A stretch of DNA of 38,947 nt, taken from NCBI GenBank assembly GCA_024102665.1, contig JAGFJP010000007.1, positions 1-38,947 of the forward strand. The letters are read 5' to 3'. Below the pieces are notes generated by a model. It saw nothing but the letters and a program-made list of their open reading frames with translations, made no database searches and was not told the DNA's origin. This document shows, in pieces, positions 17,128-24,643 of this stretch; positions within the stretch are counted from its first letter, which is position 1, and every line of letters begins with the position of its first letter. Source of the stretch: Thiogranum sp. (lineage in GTDB: Bacteria; Pseudomonadota; Gammaproteobacteria; DSM-19610). The translations under genes and the position numbers were made by a program.

Positions 17128-17253
17128 ATTCCGGGGACAGGATATTTATTTGCTGCAGCCCTCGCCGACTCTCGATCCCTGTGTATGCAGGCGCAAAGAA
17201 CCAGTTAGACGTCGACGGCCAATATAGTTAAATAGATTTACTGTCCCCGGAAT
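17128..17253. repeat. 126-bp element with REP-transposase-type ends
   Basis: ATTCCGGGGACAG (17128-17140) and CTGTCCCCGGAAT (17241-17253) are perfect 13-bp inverted repeats. Inner arms continue imperfectly (TTGCTGCAG with TGCAGGCGCAA). From memory, ends of this sequence flank Y1 (REP-associated tyrosine) transposase genes in many gammaproteobacteria. Here there is no transposase, so it would be a non-autonomous copy or remnant. It starts four bases after the OmpA-like stop codon and ends seven bases before the mtaD start. Confidence 0.75.
17223..17228 (+). promoter_or_regulatory. Candidate -10 for mtaD inside the element
   Basis: TATAGT matches the -10 consensus at five of six bases and lies 31 bases upstream of the mtaD start. 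No acceptable -35 is seen at 16-18 bases. If used, the repeat would supply the mtaD promoter. Confidence 0.25.
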
Positions 17254-17259
17254 GACGGA

Positions 17260-18588
17260 ATGAAAACGAGCGAAACGCTGATCCATGCCCGCTGGGTAAT
17301 CCCGGTCGAGCCTGATAACCAGGTACTCGAATACCACAGTATTGCCATTGACGAGGGGCGCATCAGCGCCATCCTGCCCACGGCCGAAGCGCGCCAGTCC
17401 TGGCAGGCCAGAGTCACCCTGGACCTCGGCTGTCACGCCCTGATCCCGGGGCTGGTCAATGCGCATACCCATGCCGCCATGACACTGCTGCGCGGCATTG
17501 CCGACGATCTGCACCTGATGGACTGGTTGCAAAACCACATCTGGCCCGCCGAACAGCGCTGGGTCAGCGAGCAGTTCGTGCACGACGGCACCCAGCTTGC
17601 GGTCGCAGAGATGTTGCGCAGCGGCACCACCTGCTTCAATGACATGTACTTCTTTCCGGAGGTCGCGGCGCGCGTCGCCGCCAGCGGCACTATTCGCGCC
17701 TGCGTGGGCCTGATCCTGGTGGACTTCCCCACGCCCTATGCGGACAACCCCGATGACTATTTCGCCAAGGGTCTCGCGCTGCACGATGAATACCGCCACC
17801 ATCCGCTGGTGCGCTGCGCTTTCGCGCCGCACGCGCCTTACACGGTTTCCGACGAGCCGCTGAAACGGGTCCAGGTGCTGACCGGCGAGCTGGATCTTCC
17901 GGTGCACATTCATCTTCACGAAACCGCCAGCGAAGTGCAGGAAAGCGTTGCCGGCACCGGGCTAAGACCGCTGGCGCGCCTCGACGCGCTGGGGCTGGTG
18001 TCGCCGAACCTGGCAGCGGTGCACATGACACAGCTGCAGGACGAGGAAATCCGCCAGCTTGCGGACAGCGGCAGCAGCGTCGTGCATTGCCCGGAGTCCA
18101 ACCTCAAGCTGGCAAGCGGATTCTGCCCGGTGCAAAAGCTGCTCGACGCCGGTGTCAACGTGGCGCTGGGCACCGATGGCGCCGCCAGCAATAACGACCT
18201 CGACATGCTCGGGGAAATGCGCACCGCGGCGCTGCTGGCCAAGACGGTGCGCGGCGATGCCAGCGCCCTGCCCGCGCATACGGCATTGCGCATGGCCACG
18301 CTCAACGGCGCCCGGGCGCTGGGTCTGGGCGATGAAACCGGTTCGCTCGAAGTCGGCAAATGGGCGGATATCACGGCTGTCGACCTGGGGGCGCTGGAAT
18401 CCCAGCCGCTCTACAACCCGGTTTCGCAGCTGGTCTACACCAGCGGCCGGGAACAGGTTTCCGACGTCTGGGTCGCCGGCCAGCACGTGCTGAAAAAACG
18501 CCAGCTGACACATCTCGACGTTCAGGACCTGGTGCAGCGCGCGCGCGGCTGGCAGACCCGCATCGCGGCAGGTGATAGCAAACGCTAA
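17260..18588 (+). CDS. mtaD: 5-methylthioadenosine / S-adenosylhomocysteine deaminase
   Basis: This is a 442-residue amidohydrolase of the TrzN/AtzB/MtaD group. Metal and substrate residues are visible: Asn-Ala-His-Thr-His with His69 and His71, His-Leu-His-Glu near residue 228, and [12 protein letters not shown] with the catalytic Asp. MtaD deaminates methylthioadenosine to methylthioinosine, feeding the Pseudomonas-type salvage route to MtnA. Its position next to mtnA and ubiG matches P. aeruginosa. Sequence alone does not exclude other deaminase substrates such as adenosine derivatives. The Shine-Dalgarno is weak (ACGGA) and lies right at the edge of the repeat element. Confidence 0.9.
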   Translation: MKTSETLIHARWVIPVEPDNQVLEYHSIAIDEGRISAILPTAEARQSWQARVTLDLGCHALIPGLVNAHTHAAMTLLRGIADDLHLMDWLQNHIWPAEQRWVSEQFVHDGTQLAVAEMLRSGTTCFNDMYFFPEVAARVAASGTIRACVGLILVDFPTPYADNPDDYFAKGLALHDEYRHHPLVRCAFAPHAPYTVSDEPLKRVQVLTGELDLPVHIHLHETASEVQESVAGTGLRPLARLDALGLVSPNLAAVHMTQLQDEEIRQLADSGSSVVHCPESNLKLASGFCPVQKLLDAGVNVALGTDGAASNNDLDMLGEMRTAALLAKTVRGDASALPAHTALRMATLNGARALGLGDETGSLEVGKWADITAVDLGALESQPLYNPVSQLVYTSGREQVSDVWVAGQHVLKKRQLTHLDVQDLVQRARGWQTRIAAGDSKR

Positions 18589-18607
18589 ACGCGGTATCGT
18601 TGCCTTT

Positions 18608-19324
18608 ATGAACCAGACAGCGCACAACATCGATCACGCCGAAATCAGCAAGTTCGAGGAACTGGCTTCACGCTGGTGGGATCCACACAGCGAGTTCAAG
18701 CCCCTGCACGACATCAATCCGCTGCGGCTCGACTATATCAACCAGCGCGCGCCGCTGGCGGGGCGCGAGGTGATCGATGTGGGCTGCGGTGGCGGCCTGC
18801 TGTCGGAAGGCATGGCGGTGCTCGGCGCCCGGGTCACCGGCATCGACATGGGCGAAGCGCCGCTGACCGTCGCGCGCCTGCATCAGCACGAGTCCGGTGT
18901 GCAGGTCGATTACCAGCGCATGACTGCCGAACAACTGGCAGATACGCGGCCGCAGGCATTCGATATCTGCGCCTGCCTGGAAATGCTGGAACACGTGCCG
19001 CGGCCGGCCTCGGTGATCGAAGCCTGCGCCAGAATGGTAAAGCCCGGCGGACACCTGTTTTTCTCCACCATCAACCGCAATCCCAAGTCTTACCTGTTCG
19101 CCATCATCGGCGCCGAGTACCTGCTGCGCATGCTGCCCAAGGGCACGCATGACTATCGCAAGTTCATCCGCCCCTCGGAACTGGAACGCTGGGCGCGCGC
19201 GGCGGGCCTGGAACTGCAGGAACTCACCGGCATGACCTATAACCCCTTAACCGGCGAGTACCGGCTCGGCAACGATGTCGACGTCAATTACCTCGCCTGG
19301 TTCCGCAAACCGGAACAGCCCTGA
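18608..19324 (+). CDS. ubiG: Ubiquinone biosynthesis O-methyltransferase
   Basis: UbiG carries out both O-methylations of ubiquinone synthesis. The 238-residue product has [10 protein letters not shown] at 16-25, the SAM motif Val-Ile-Asp-Val-Gly-Cys-Gly-Gly-Gly at 55-63, and the conserved Pro-Lys-Gly-Thr-His-Asp-Tyr near 175, all typical of UbiG. A GTG 12 codons upstream (18572) is in frame and overlaps mtaD, but homologous proteins start close to the ATG at 18608. The Shine-Dalgarno is weak. It follows mtaD by 19 bases and abuts the next gene, so the three probably form an operon. Confidence 0.96.
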   Translation: MNQTAHNIDHAEISKFEELASRWWDPHSEFKPLHDINPLRLDYINQRAPLAGREVIDVGCGGGLLSEGMAVLGARVTGIDMGEAPLTVARLHQHESGVQVDYQRMTAEQLADTRPQAFDICACLEMLEHVPRPASVIEACARMVKPGGHLFFSTINRNPKSYLFAIIGAEYLLRMLPKGTHDYRKFIRPSELERWARAAGLELQELTGMTYNPLTGEYRLGNDVDVNYLAWFRKPEQP

Positions 19325-19369
19325 TTGCGCGCGACCGTTGCACCGGGAACCACCGGCACCGCTGACAAG

Positions 19370-20035
19370 ATGTCCATCAACCGTCGTATCGATACCGTGC
19401 TTTTCGACCTGGACGGCACGCTGCTCGACACCGCGCCCGACCTTGCCAACGCGTTGAACGCGGTATTGCTCGACAACGGCCGCGAACCCCTGCCTTTCGC
19501 GCACATCCGCCCGGCGGTGTCGCACGGTGGCGCTGCGCTCATCCGCCTGGGCTTCGGCATAACACCGGAGCACGCCGACTACGAATCCTTGCGCCGGCAG
19601 TTGCTGGATCGCTACCTGGCGCATATCGCCGATGAAACACGCCTGTTTCCCGGCATGGACACCGTGCTCGATACTCTCGAAACACGCGGCCTGCGCTGGG
19701 GCGTGGTCACCAACAAGCCGGCATGGCTGACTCAGCCGCTGCTCGACGCCCTCGAGCTCGGCACGCGCGCGGCAGGCGTTGTATCGGGCGACACGCTCGC
19801 GCAATGCAAACCCGATCCGGCGCCGCTGCTGCATGCCTGCACGCTGATCGGAACGTGTGCGCAACAGTGCCTGTACGTCGGCGACGCGGAGCGCGACATC
19901 GAAGCCGGGCACCGGGCCGGCATGCGTACGCTGGTTGCCCTGTTCGGTTACCTGCTCGATTCCGACGATCCCGCTTCCTGGGGCGCCGACGCGCTGATCC
20001 GCGAGCCGGGTGAAATCCTGCAATGGCTGGAATGA
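19370..20035 (+). CDS. mupP: HAD-superfamily phosphatase, MupP-like
   Basis: This 221-residue HAD hydrolase has the nucleophile motif Phe-Asp-Leu-Asp-Gly-Thr-Leu-Leu-Asp (Asp13 and Asp15), Val-Val-Thr-Asn-Lys-Pro, the Lys of Cys-Lys-Pro-Asp-Pro, and Val-Gly-Asp-Ala-Glu-Arg-Asp. It would often be labelled phosphoglycolate phosphatase (Gph). However, the gene directly after ubiG in Pseudomonas is mupP, the N-acetylmuramate 6-phosphate phosphatase of peptidoglycan recycling, and the local Val-Ser-His-Gly-Gly-Ala-Ala-Leu resembles MupP more than Gph. The call therefore rests mainly on synteny. A TTG at 19325 right after the ubiG stop is in frame; I prefer the ATG at 19370, close to the conserved domain, though neither has a good ribosome site. 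Confidence 0.7.
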   Translation: MSINRRIDTVLFDLDGTLLDTAPDLANALNAVLLDNGREPLPFAHIRPAVSHGGAALIRLGFGITPEHADYESLRRQLLDRYLAHIADETRLFPGMDTVLDTLETRGLRWGVVTNKPAWLTQPLLDALELGTRAAGVVSGDTLAQCKPDPAPLLHACTLIGTCAQQCLYVGDAERDIEAGHRAGMRTLVALFGYLLDSDDPASWGADALIREPGEILQWLE

Positions 20036-20036
20036 A

Positions 20037-20648
20037 ATGAACCAGGTGTTTCTCGATGCGACGCCGTTGACGCCGTCAAAAATCGTCTGCGTCGGGCGCA
20101 ACTACGTCGAGCATGTTCAGGAACTGGACAATGCGATGCCTGCCAGCCCGGTCATCTTTCTGAAACCCAACTCGGCCATCAGCGACACGTTGCGCCCGGC
20201 GCCGGACGGCGATCTGCATTACGAAAGCGAAATCTGCTTCATGATCCGCAACGGGCAGATTTGCGGCGTGGGGTTCGGGCTGGATCTCACCCGCCGCAAT
20301 CTCCAGTCTGAACTCAAGCGCCAGGGCCTGCCATGGGAACGCGCCAAGGCGTTCGACGGTTCCGCGGTGTTCAGCCGTTTCACGGGTTTTGAAGGCGATC
20401 TGTCCGGTCTCAGCGTCGAGCTGCTGATCAACGGCTCGCGGGTTCAATACGGCAGCTATGCGCAAATGATCTACAAGCCCGAGCGCCTGCTCGAGGAAAT
20501 CAGGACATTCCTGACGCTGGAAGACGGCGACATCATCATGACCGGCACGCCCGCAGGCGTCGGCCCGTTCGCCAGCGGCGATGAGTTCAACGGTTATATC
20601 CGCAGCGGCGAGCGGGTGCTGGTCGAGGGACACTGGCGCGCGGGCTGA
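20037..20648 (+). CDS. Fumarylacetoacetate hydrolase family protein
   Basis: This 203-residue protein has the FAH fold signature Lys-Ile-Val-Cys-Val-Gly-Arg-Asn-Tyr near residue 15 and a likely metal triad of Glu63, Glu65 (His-Tyr-Glu-Ser-Glu) and Asp83. The C-terminal Ile-Met-Thr-Gly-Thr-Pro-Ala-Gly-Val-Gly is also conserved. Small members act as acylpyruvate hydrolases or oxaloacetate decarboxylases; the substrate here is unknown. The ATG is one base after the upstream stop, so it is probably co-translated with the phosphatase gene. An in-frame GTG at 20010 lies inside that gene and is less likely. A terminator for the opposite strand follows. Confidence 0.9.
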   Translation: MNQVFLDATPLTPSKIVCVGRNYVEHVQELDNAMPASPVIFLKPNSAISDTLRPAPDGDLHYESEICFMIRNGQICGVGFGLDLTRRNLQSELKRQGLPWERAKAFDGSAVFSRFTGFEGDLSGLSVELLINGSRVQYGSYAQMIYKPERLLEEIRTFLTLEDGDIIMTGTPAGVGPFASGDEFNGYIRSGERVLVEGHWRAG

Positions 20649-20656
20649 CGCCGCGC

Positions 20657-20681
20657 AAAAAAAATCCCCGCCGAAGCGGGG
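20657..20681 (-). terminator. Rho-independent terminator of the porin gene
   Basis: Read on the minus strand, CCCCGC-TTCG-GCGGGG is followed by ATTTTTTTT. The stem is six GC pairs with a UUCG loop and the U run is eight bases. It lies about 93 bases after the porin stop codon. On the plus strand there is no U tract after the stem, so it should act for the porin only. Confidence 0.85.
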
Positions 20682-20716
20682 AAGTTATCGCGATAGCCGG
20701 GCAGGACCCGGAAGCA

Positions 20717-20754
20717 GTGATGCCAGCAGGAGTCCTCGAAAGGTCTGGCATCAC
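20717..20754. repeat. Inverted repeat between the porin and FAH genes
   Basis: GTGATGCCAG (20717-20726) and CTGGCATCAC (20745-20754) are perfect 10-bp arms with an 18-base loop. It lies just after the porin stop and before the strong terminator. It could be an RNA-stabilising 3' hairpin for the porin message or a backup terminator; no U tract is present. Confidence 0.5.
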
Positions 20755-20773
20755 CGCCCTCTGATCCACGGAC

Positions 20774-21904
20774 CTAGAACACGTACTGCGCCTGCACGAA
20801 CATTTCGTCCGCATCATTGCCATTGACGCCGGCGACGCTGTCGTTGAGCTGGTACGTCGCCTGCACCTTGATGTCGTGCTTGTGAATGAACCAGTTGGCG
20901 CCGAACGTGGTGCGCGCCCATTCCTCACCGTAGTTGTCAGCGTCCTGCTGCGAGTAGCCCGCTACCAGTTCGAGGCGATCGCCCACGATCATGTAACCGC
21001 CTTCGATCGACCAGTTTTCCAGGTCGGTCTCACCGTTTTCATACAGGCCGCCGGTGAAGGCGCTGTCGGTGGTATCGGCCTGGAAAAGGTTGTACTGGGC
21101 ATCGACCGAAAAGCCGCTGCTGCGGAAAGCAGCGCTGATTTCGTAACCGGTGACTTCGTCCAGACTGGCGGCATTGGCTTCGTTGTCGCCGTCGTTGCTC
21201 CACATGAACGCCGCAACACCGATGGTTGCTTTGGTATCACCGGAGAAGTCACCCTGCTCGAACTTCAGCTCGCCGAAGGGGTGAAAGTCCAACCGGCCAC
21301 CGTAAATGATGCCCTGGTTGAAATCGGAATCCGCATTGACCGGCGTATCGAAATCGATTCTGCCTGCGTTGGGATCGATATCGGCCTGCGCTACAGAGGC
21401 GCCCCAGGTCAGGTTCTTGCTGCCGTTGTGGCCGGTCAGGTGAATACCCAGGTTGCGGTCCGGGGTGCCGTAATTGTGGTCACCTACGAAGGTACGTTCG
21501 ACGAACTGCTGCTTTTTCGAGGACGTCAGGAATTCACGCGAGAACGGGAAGTTGGCGTTACCCACTGTGACTTTGGTGTTCTCAAAGCCGCTGTACTGCA
21601 TGTAGGCATCCTTGACCGCCACTTCGTTGTCGTCCTCGGCCTTGCCGTAGTCGAACTGGAACTTGCCTTTCCAGTCCTTGTGCAGACTGCCCTCGATATA
21701 GGGGCGCAGGCGGCGGAAAAACAGATCGTCGGTGGACGAGCCGTTGTCGGGATCCAGGCGGTAGTACTGCATCTGGATGCGGCCGCCCATTTTCACGTAC
21801 TTGTCACCATCCTTGAATACAGTGATACCGGCGGCATGGACCGGTGCCGCTGTGGCGAGACCCAGTGCGGCCACCATGGCCAGACGAAGTGGTTTGATAC
21901 GCAT
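20774..21904 (-). CDS. Phosphate-selective porin family protein (OprO/OprP type)
   Basis: The 376-residue product has a signal peptide (residues 1-24, ending Val-His-Ala). It then shows a run of alternating polar and aromatic strands with the family pattern Lys-Met-Gly-Gly-Arg-Ile-Gln-Met-Gln-Tyr and Phe-Arg-Arg-Leu-Arg-Pro-Tyr-Ile-Glu-Gly, and a terminal phenylalanine for outer-membrane assembly. This is the Porin_O_P family, whose studied members pass phosphate or polyphosphate. A GTG two codons upstream (21910) is too close to AGGAG (21918-21914); the ATG at 21904 lies nine bases from it. A four-unit Pho-box-like array upstream supports a phosphate role. Ion choice cannot be read directly. 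Confidence 0.9.
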   Translation of the reverse strand: MRIKPLRLAMVAALGLATAAPVHAAGITVFKDGDKYVKMGGRIQMQYYRLDPDNGSSTDDLFFRRLRPYIEGSLHKDWKGKFQFDYGKAEDDNEVAVKDAYMQYSGFENTKVTVGNANFPFSREFLTSSKKQQFVERTFVGDHNYGTPDRNLGIHLTGHNGSKNLTWGASVAQADIDPNAGRIDFDTPVNADSDFNQGIIYGGRLDFHPFGELKFEQGDFSGDTKATIGVAAFMWSNDGDNEANAASLDEVTGYEISAAFRSSGFSVDAQYNLFQADTTDSAFTGGLYENGETDLENWSIEGGYMIVGDRLELVAGYSQQDADNYGEEWARTTFGANWFIHKHDIKVQATYQLNDSVAGVNGNDADEMFVQAQYVF

Positions 21905-21971
21905 GTACACGCTCTCCTGTTATGAATAATCGTTGTCAATGACTGACGAGCGTGCAGCGTATGGCGCCGGT

Positions 21972-22011
21972 GTTACCGAAGGGTTACGTGTTTATTACGA
22001 TTGCGTGACGG
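21972..22011 (-). promoter_or_regulatory. Candidate array of four Pho boxes upstream of the porin
   Basis: On the minus strand four seven-base units occur with exact 4-base spacers, an 11-bp period: CCGTCAC, TCGTAAT, ACGTAAC, CGGTAAC. PhoB half sites in E. coli follow CTGTMAY in 11-bp direct repeats; the four units match it at 6, 5, 5 and 6 of 7 positions. They point towards the porin gene and end 68 bases upstream of its ATG. This supports control by PhoBR under phosphate limitation. The glycosyltransferase on the other side starts 85 bases away and may share the site. Confidence 0.65.
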
Positions 22012-22095
22012 CAAGAAAAAGTTCACGCAAATAACATCTGAGCTTCACACAATCCGCCCACAGTAGGCCCCGGATCGGCAATCCGGTACGGGCCA

Positions 22096-23241
22096 TTGGG
22101 CGCAACTCTCGACATCGACCTGGTTACGGAAACCTGGCTTCCCGAAGTCAATGGCGTCGCCATGACGCTGGGCCGGCTGTCCGCCGGACTGCAACAGCTC
22201 GGCCACCGGGTCAACCTGTTCCGGCCTCGCCAGTGCGCGCGCGAGACCCCGAGCCACAACGGCAGTTTCGTCGAGCACCTGCTGCCCGGCATGCGCGTGC
22301 CCATGTACCGGGAACTGCACATGGGGTTGCCCGCCACCAGACGCTTTACCGGGTGCTGGAGCGCGCGCCGTCCCGATGTGCTGTACGTGGCAACGGAAGG
22401 CCCGCTTGGCTGGTCGGCAGTGCGCGCGGCGGGCCGGCTGAAAATTCCTGTGGTCAGCGGCTTTCATACCAATTTCCACACCTACAGCAAGCACTACCGC
22501 ATGGGCTGGCTGGAACCCCTGGTGCTGCATTACCTGCGCAACCTGCACCGCCGCACCGGCTGCACCCTGGCGCCGACCCGGGCGCTCGCCGCGCAGTTGC
22601 GTGAACAGGGTTTCGGGCGCGTGGAAGTGGTGCAGCGCGGCGTCGACACCGGCCTGTTTACACCACTGCGGCGCAGTAAAGCACTGCGACAAAGCTGGGG
22701 GGCCGGTCCGCAGGATCCTGTGTGTCTCTACGTGGGGCGCATCGCCGCGGAAAAAAACATTCGGGAAGCAGTGAACGCCTTCCTGGCAGTGCAGGCACGC
22801 CAGCCCCGCGCGCGTTTCATCCTGGTCGGCGACGGGCCGCTGCGAGAGACCCTGGCGCGCGAGCACCCCGGATTTGTGTTCTGCGGCTTGCGCCATGGCG
22901 AAGACCTTGCGCAGCACTACGCCTCCGGCGATCTGTTTCTGTTTCCCAGTCGCTCGGAAACCTTCGGCAACGTCGTCACCGAAGCGATGGCCAGCGGCCT
23001 CGCCGTGGTCGCCTATAACGAGGCCGCCGCCGGCGAGCATATCCACCATCTCGAGACCGGAGTCCTGGTCGACACGCCGGCGCCGACGGCTTTCACCGAC
23101 GCCGCCGTCGCCCTCTCGCAACGCCCCGCAGCTTTCCGCGCCATCGGCAATGCCGCGGCGCAATACACCAGTCGCCTCGACTGGAGCAGTGTCGTCGCGC
23201 GTTTCGCCGAATTACTCCGTGAACAGGTGGAGGCTGCCTGA
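22096..23241 (+). CDS. GT4-family glycosyltransferase
   Basis: The 381-residue product has the two-domain GT-B build. The N-terminal half begins Ile-Asp-Leu-Val-Thr-Glu-Thr-Trp-Leu-Pro-Glu-Val-Asn-Gly-Val, and the C-terminal half has Val-Gly-Arg-Ile-Ala-Ala-Glu-Lys-Asn near 216 and the nucleotide-sugar motif Pro-Ser-Arg-Ser-Glu-Thr-Phe-Gly-Asn-Val-Val-Thr-Glu-Ala near 284-297. Its N-terminus resembles MgtA, SqdX and related lipid or mannosyl transferases, but donor and acceptor are unknown. The only start in frame before the conserved domain is TTG at 22096, with no good Shine-Dalgarno; a stop lies at 22039. It is divergent from the porin and shares the region holding the Pho boxes. Confidence 0.88.
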   Translation: MGATLDIDLVTETWLPEVNGVAMTLGRLSAGLQQLGHRVNLFRPRQCARETPSHNGSFVEHLLPGMRVPMYRELHMGLPATRRFTGCWSARRPDVLYVATEGPLGWSAVRAAGRLKIPVVSGFHTNFHTYSKHYRMGWLEPLVLHYLRNLHRRTGCTLAPTRALAAQLREQGFGRVEVVQRGVDTGLFTPLRRSKALRQSWGAGPQDPVCLYVGRIAAEKNIREAVNAFLAVQARQPRARFILVGDGPLRETLAREHPGFVFCGLRHGEDLAQHYASGDLFLFPSRSETFGNVVTEAMASGLAVVAYNEAAAGEHIHHLETGVLVDTPAPTAFTDAAVALSQRPAAFRAIGNAAAQYTSRLDWSSVVARFAELLREQVEAA

Positions 23242-23344
23242 CTCACCGGGCGCTGTGCTCGCCGGCGCCGCCACCGGCATCGGGTTCATACCGGTGTTCA
23301 GTTAGCCAGGCGCACTGGAGTCTATTTCGGTATGATCGAGGGTC

Positions 23345-24643
23345 ATGGATATCTCGGCCCTCGACGTACCGCAGATTCTGCTGGCGACCGCCGGCCTCGC
23401 GCTGGCCGGCCTGATCGGCTGGCTGATCGGACATAACCGCGCACAGCGCCACATCACGCGCCTGCGCGAGGAGAATGCGCGCCTCGACACCTTGCTGGAC
23501 GCCGAGCGCAGCAGCCTGGAAGACAAGATGCGCACACTGGACGAAGCGCGCAACCGCTTTGAAGCCGTGTTCAAGTCGCTGGCCAGCGATGTGTTGAAGT
23601 CCAATACCAGCGAATTCCTCAAGCTCGCCGAAGTCAATTTCCGCAATCTGCACACCCGGGCCGACAGCGTGCTGGAACAGCGTGAAAAAGCCGTCGAGAA
23701 CATGGTCAAGCCGATTCGCGAAACGCTGGAGAAAACCGACCAGCAGATCCGTAAAATGGAAAAGGAGCGCCAGGAGGCTTTCGGTTCATTGAGTCAGCAC
23801 CTGCATTTCATGGCCCAGGCGCAGGAACAACTGCAGGGTGAAACGCGCAATCTGGTCAAGGCGCTGCGCCGCCCCGAGGTGCGCGGCCAGTGGGGCGAGC
23901 TGACGCTGCAGCGTCTCGCCGAGCTGGCAGGCATGGTCGAACACTGCGATTTCGAACAGCAGAGCAGCATCGATACCGAACACGGCAAACAGCGCCCGGA
24001 CATGGTGGTGAGGATGCCAGGCGGACGCGACATCATCGTCGACGCCAAGGCACCGATGGACGCCTACCTGGGCGCGGTTGAAGCCACTGACGACGAACAG
24101 CGCGGCCGCGAGATACAGCGTCACGCGCGCAACATGCGCGACCGGGTGCGCGAGCTGTCGAGCAAGGCCTACTGGAAAAGCCGCTCTCATTCGCTGGATT
24201 TCGTCGTTCTGTTCGTGCCCGGCGACCAGTTCCTCAGCGCCGCGCTGGAGGTGGATCCGAAGCTGCTCGAGGACGCACTCTCGGCGAAGGTCGTGCTGGC
24301 CACGCCATCCAGCCTGGTGGCGCTGCTGCGCGCCATCGCCTATGGCTGGCGGCAGGAATCGCTGGCGCGCAATGCCGAGGAAATCCGCACCATCGGCGAA
24401 GAGCTGTACGATCGCCTGTCCACTTTCGCCGGCCACCTCGAGCGCGTCGGCAGCAGCCTCGCCCGCAGTGTCGACAGCTACAACAAGGCGGTCGGATCGT
24501 TCGACAGCCGGGTACTGCCCAGCGTGCGCAAATTCAGCGAACTGGGGATCCAGGCCAAAACCGGGATTGCCGAAACACAACAGATAGAGCGGCTGCCGCG
24601 CACCGTGCAGAGCAATGTCGAAGCGGATCCCGATGCAACCTGA
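23345..24643 (+). CDS. rmuC: DNA recombination protein RmuC
   Basis: RmuC limits inversions at short inverted repeats in E. coli and has a nuclease-like fold. The 432-residue product has an N-terminal membrane anchor (about residues 10-29), a long coiled coil (about 35-180) and the RmuC domain with Arg-Gly-Gln-Trp-Gly-Glu-Leu, Ile-Ile-Val-Asp-Ala-Lys-Ala-Pro and Phe-Val-Pro-Gly-Asp-Gln. TATGAT, a good -10 sequence, lies only eight bases before the ATG (23331-23336), so a leaderless or very short-leader transcript is possible, but no -35 is clear. The hpnC start lies inside its 3' end. Confidence 0.95.
   Translation: MDISALDVPQILLATAGLALAGLIGWLIGHNRAQRHITRLREENARLDTLLDAERSSLEDKMRTLDEARNRFEAVFKSLASDVLKSNTSEFLKLAEVNFRNLHTRADSVLEQREKAVENMVKPIRETLEKTDQQIRKMEKERQEAFGSLSQHLHFMAQAQEQLQGETRNLVKALRRPEVRGQWGELTLQRLAELAGMVEHCDFEQQSSIDTEHGKQRPDMVVRMPGGRDIIVDAKAPMDAYLGAVEATDDEQRGREIQRHARNMRDRVRELSSKAYWKSRSHSLDFVVLFVPGDQFLSAALEVDPKLLEDALSAKVVLATPSSLVALLRAIAYGWRQESLARNAEEIRTIGEELYDRLSTFAGHLERVGSSLARSVDSYNKAVGSFDSRVLPSVRKFSELGIQAKTGIAETQQIERLPRTVQSNVEADPDAT

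Noticed and set aside
20657-20681. Terminator for the FAH gene on the plus strand
   Set aside because: On the plus strand the A run precedes the stem and no U run follows; the structure works as a terminator only on the minus strand.
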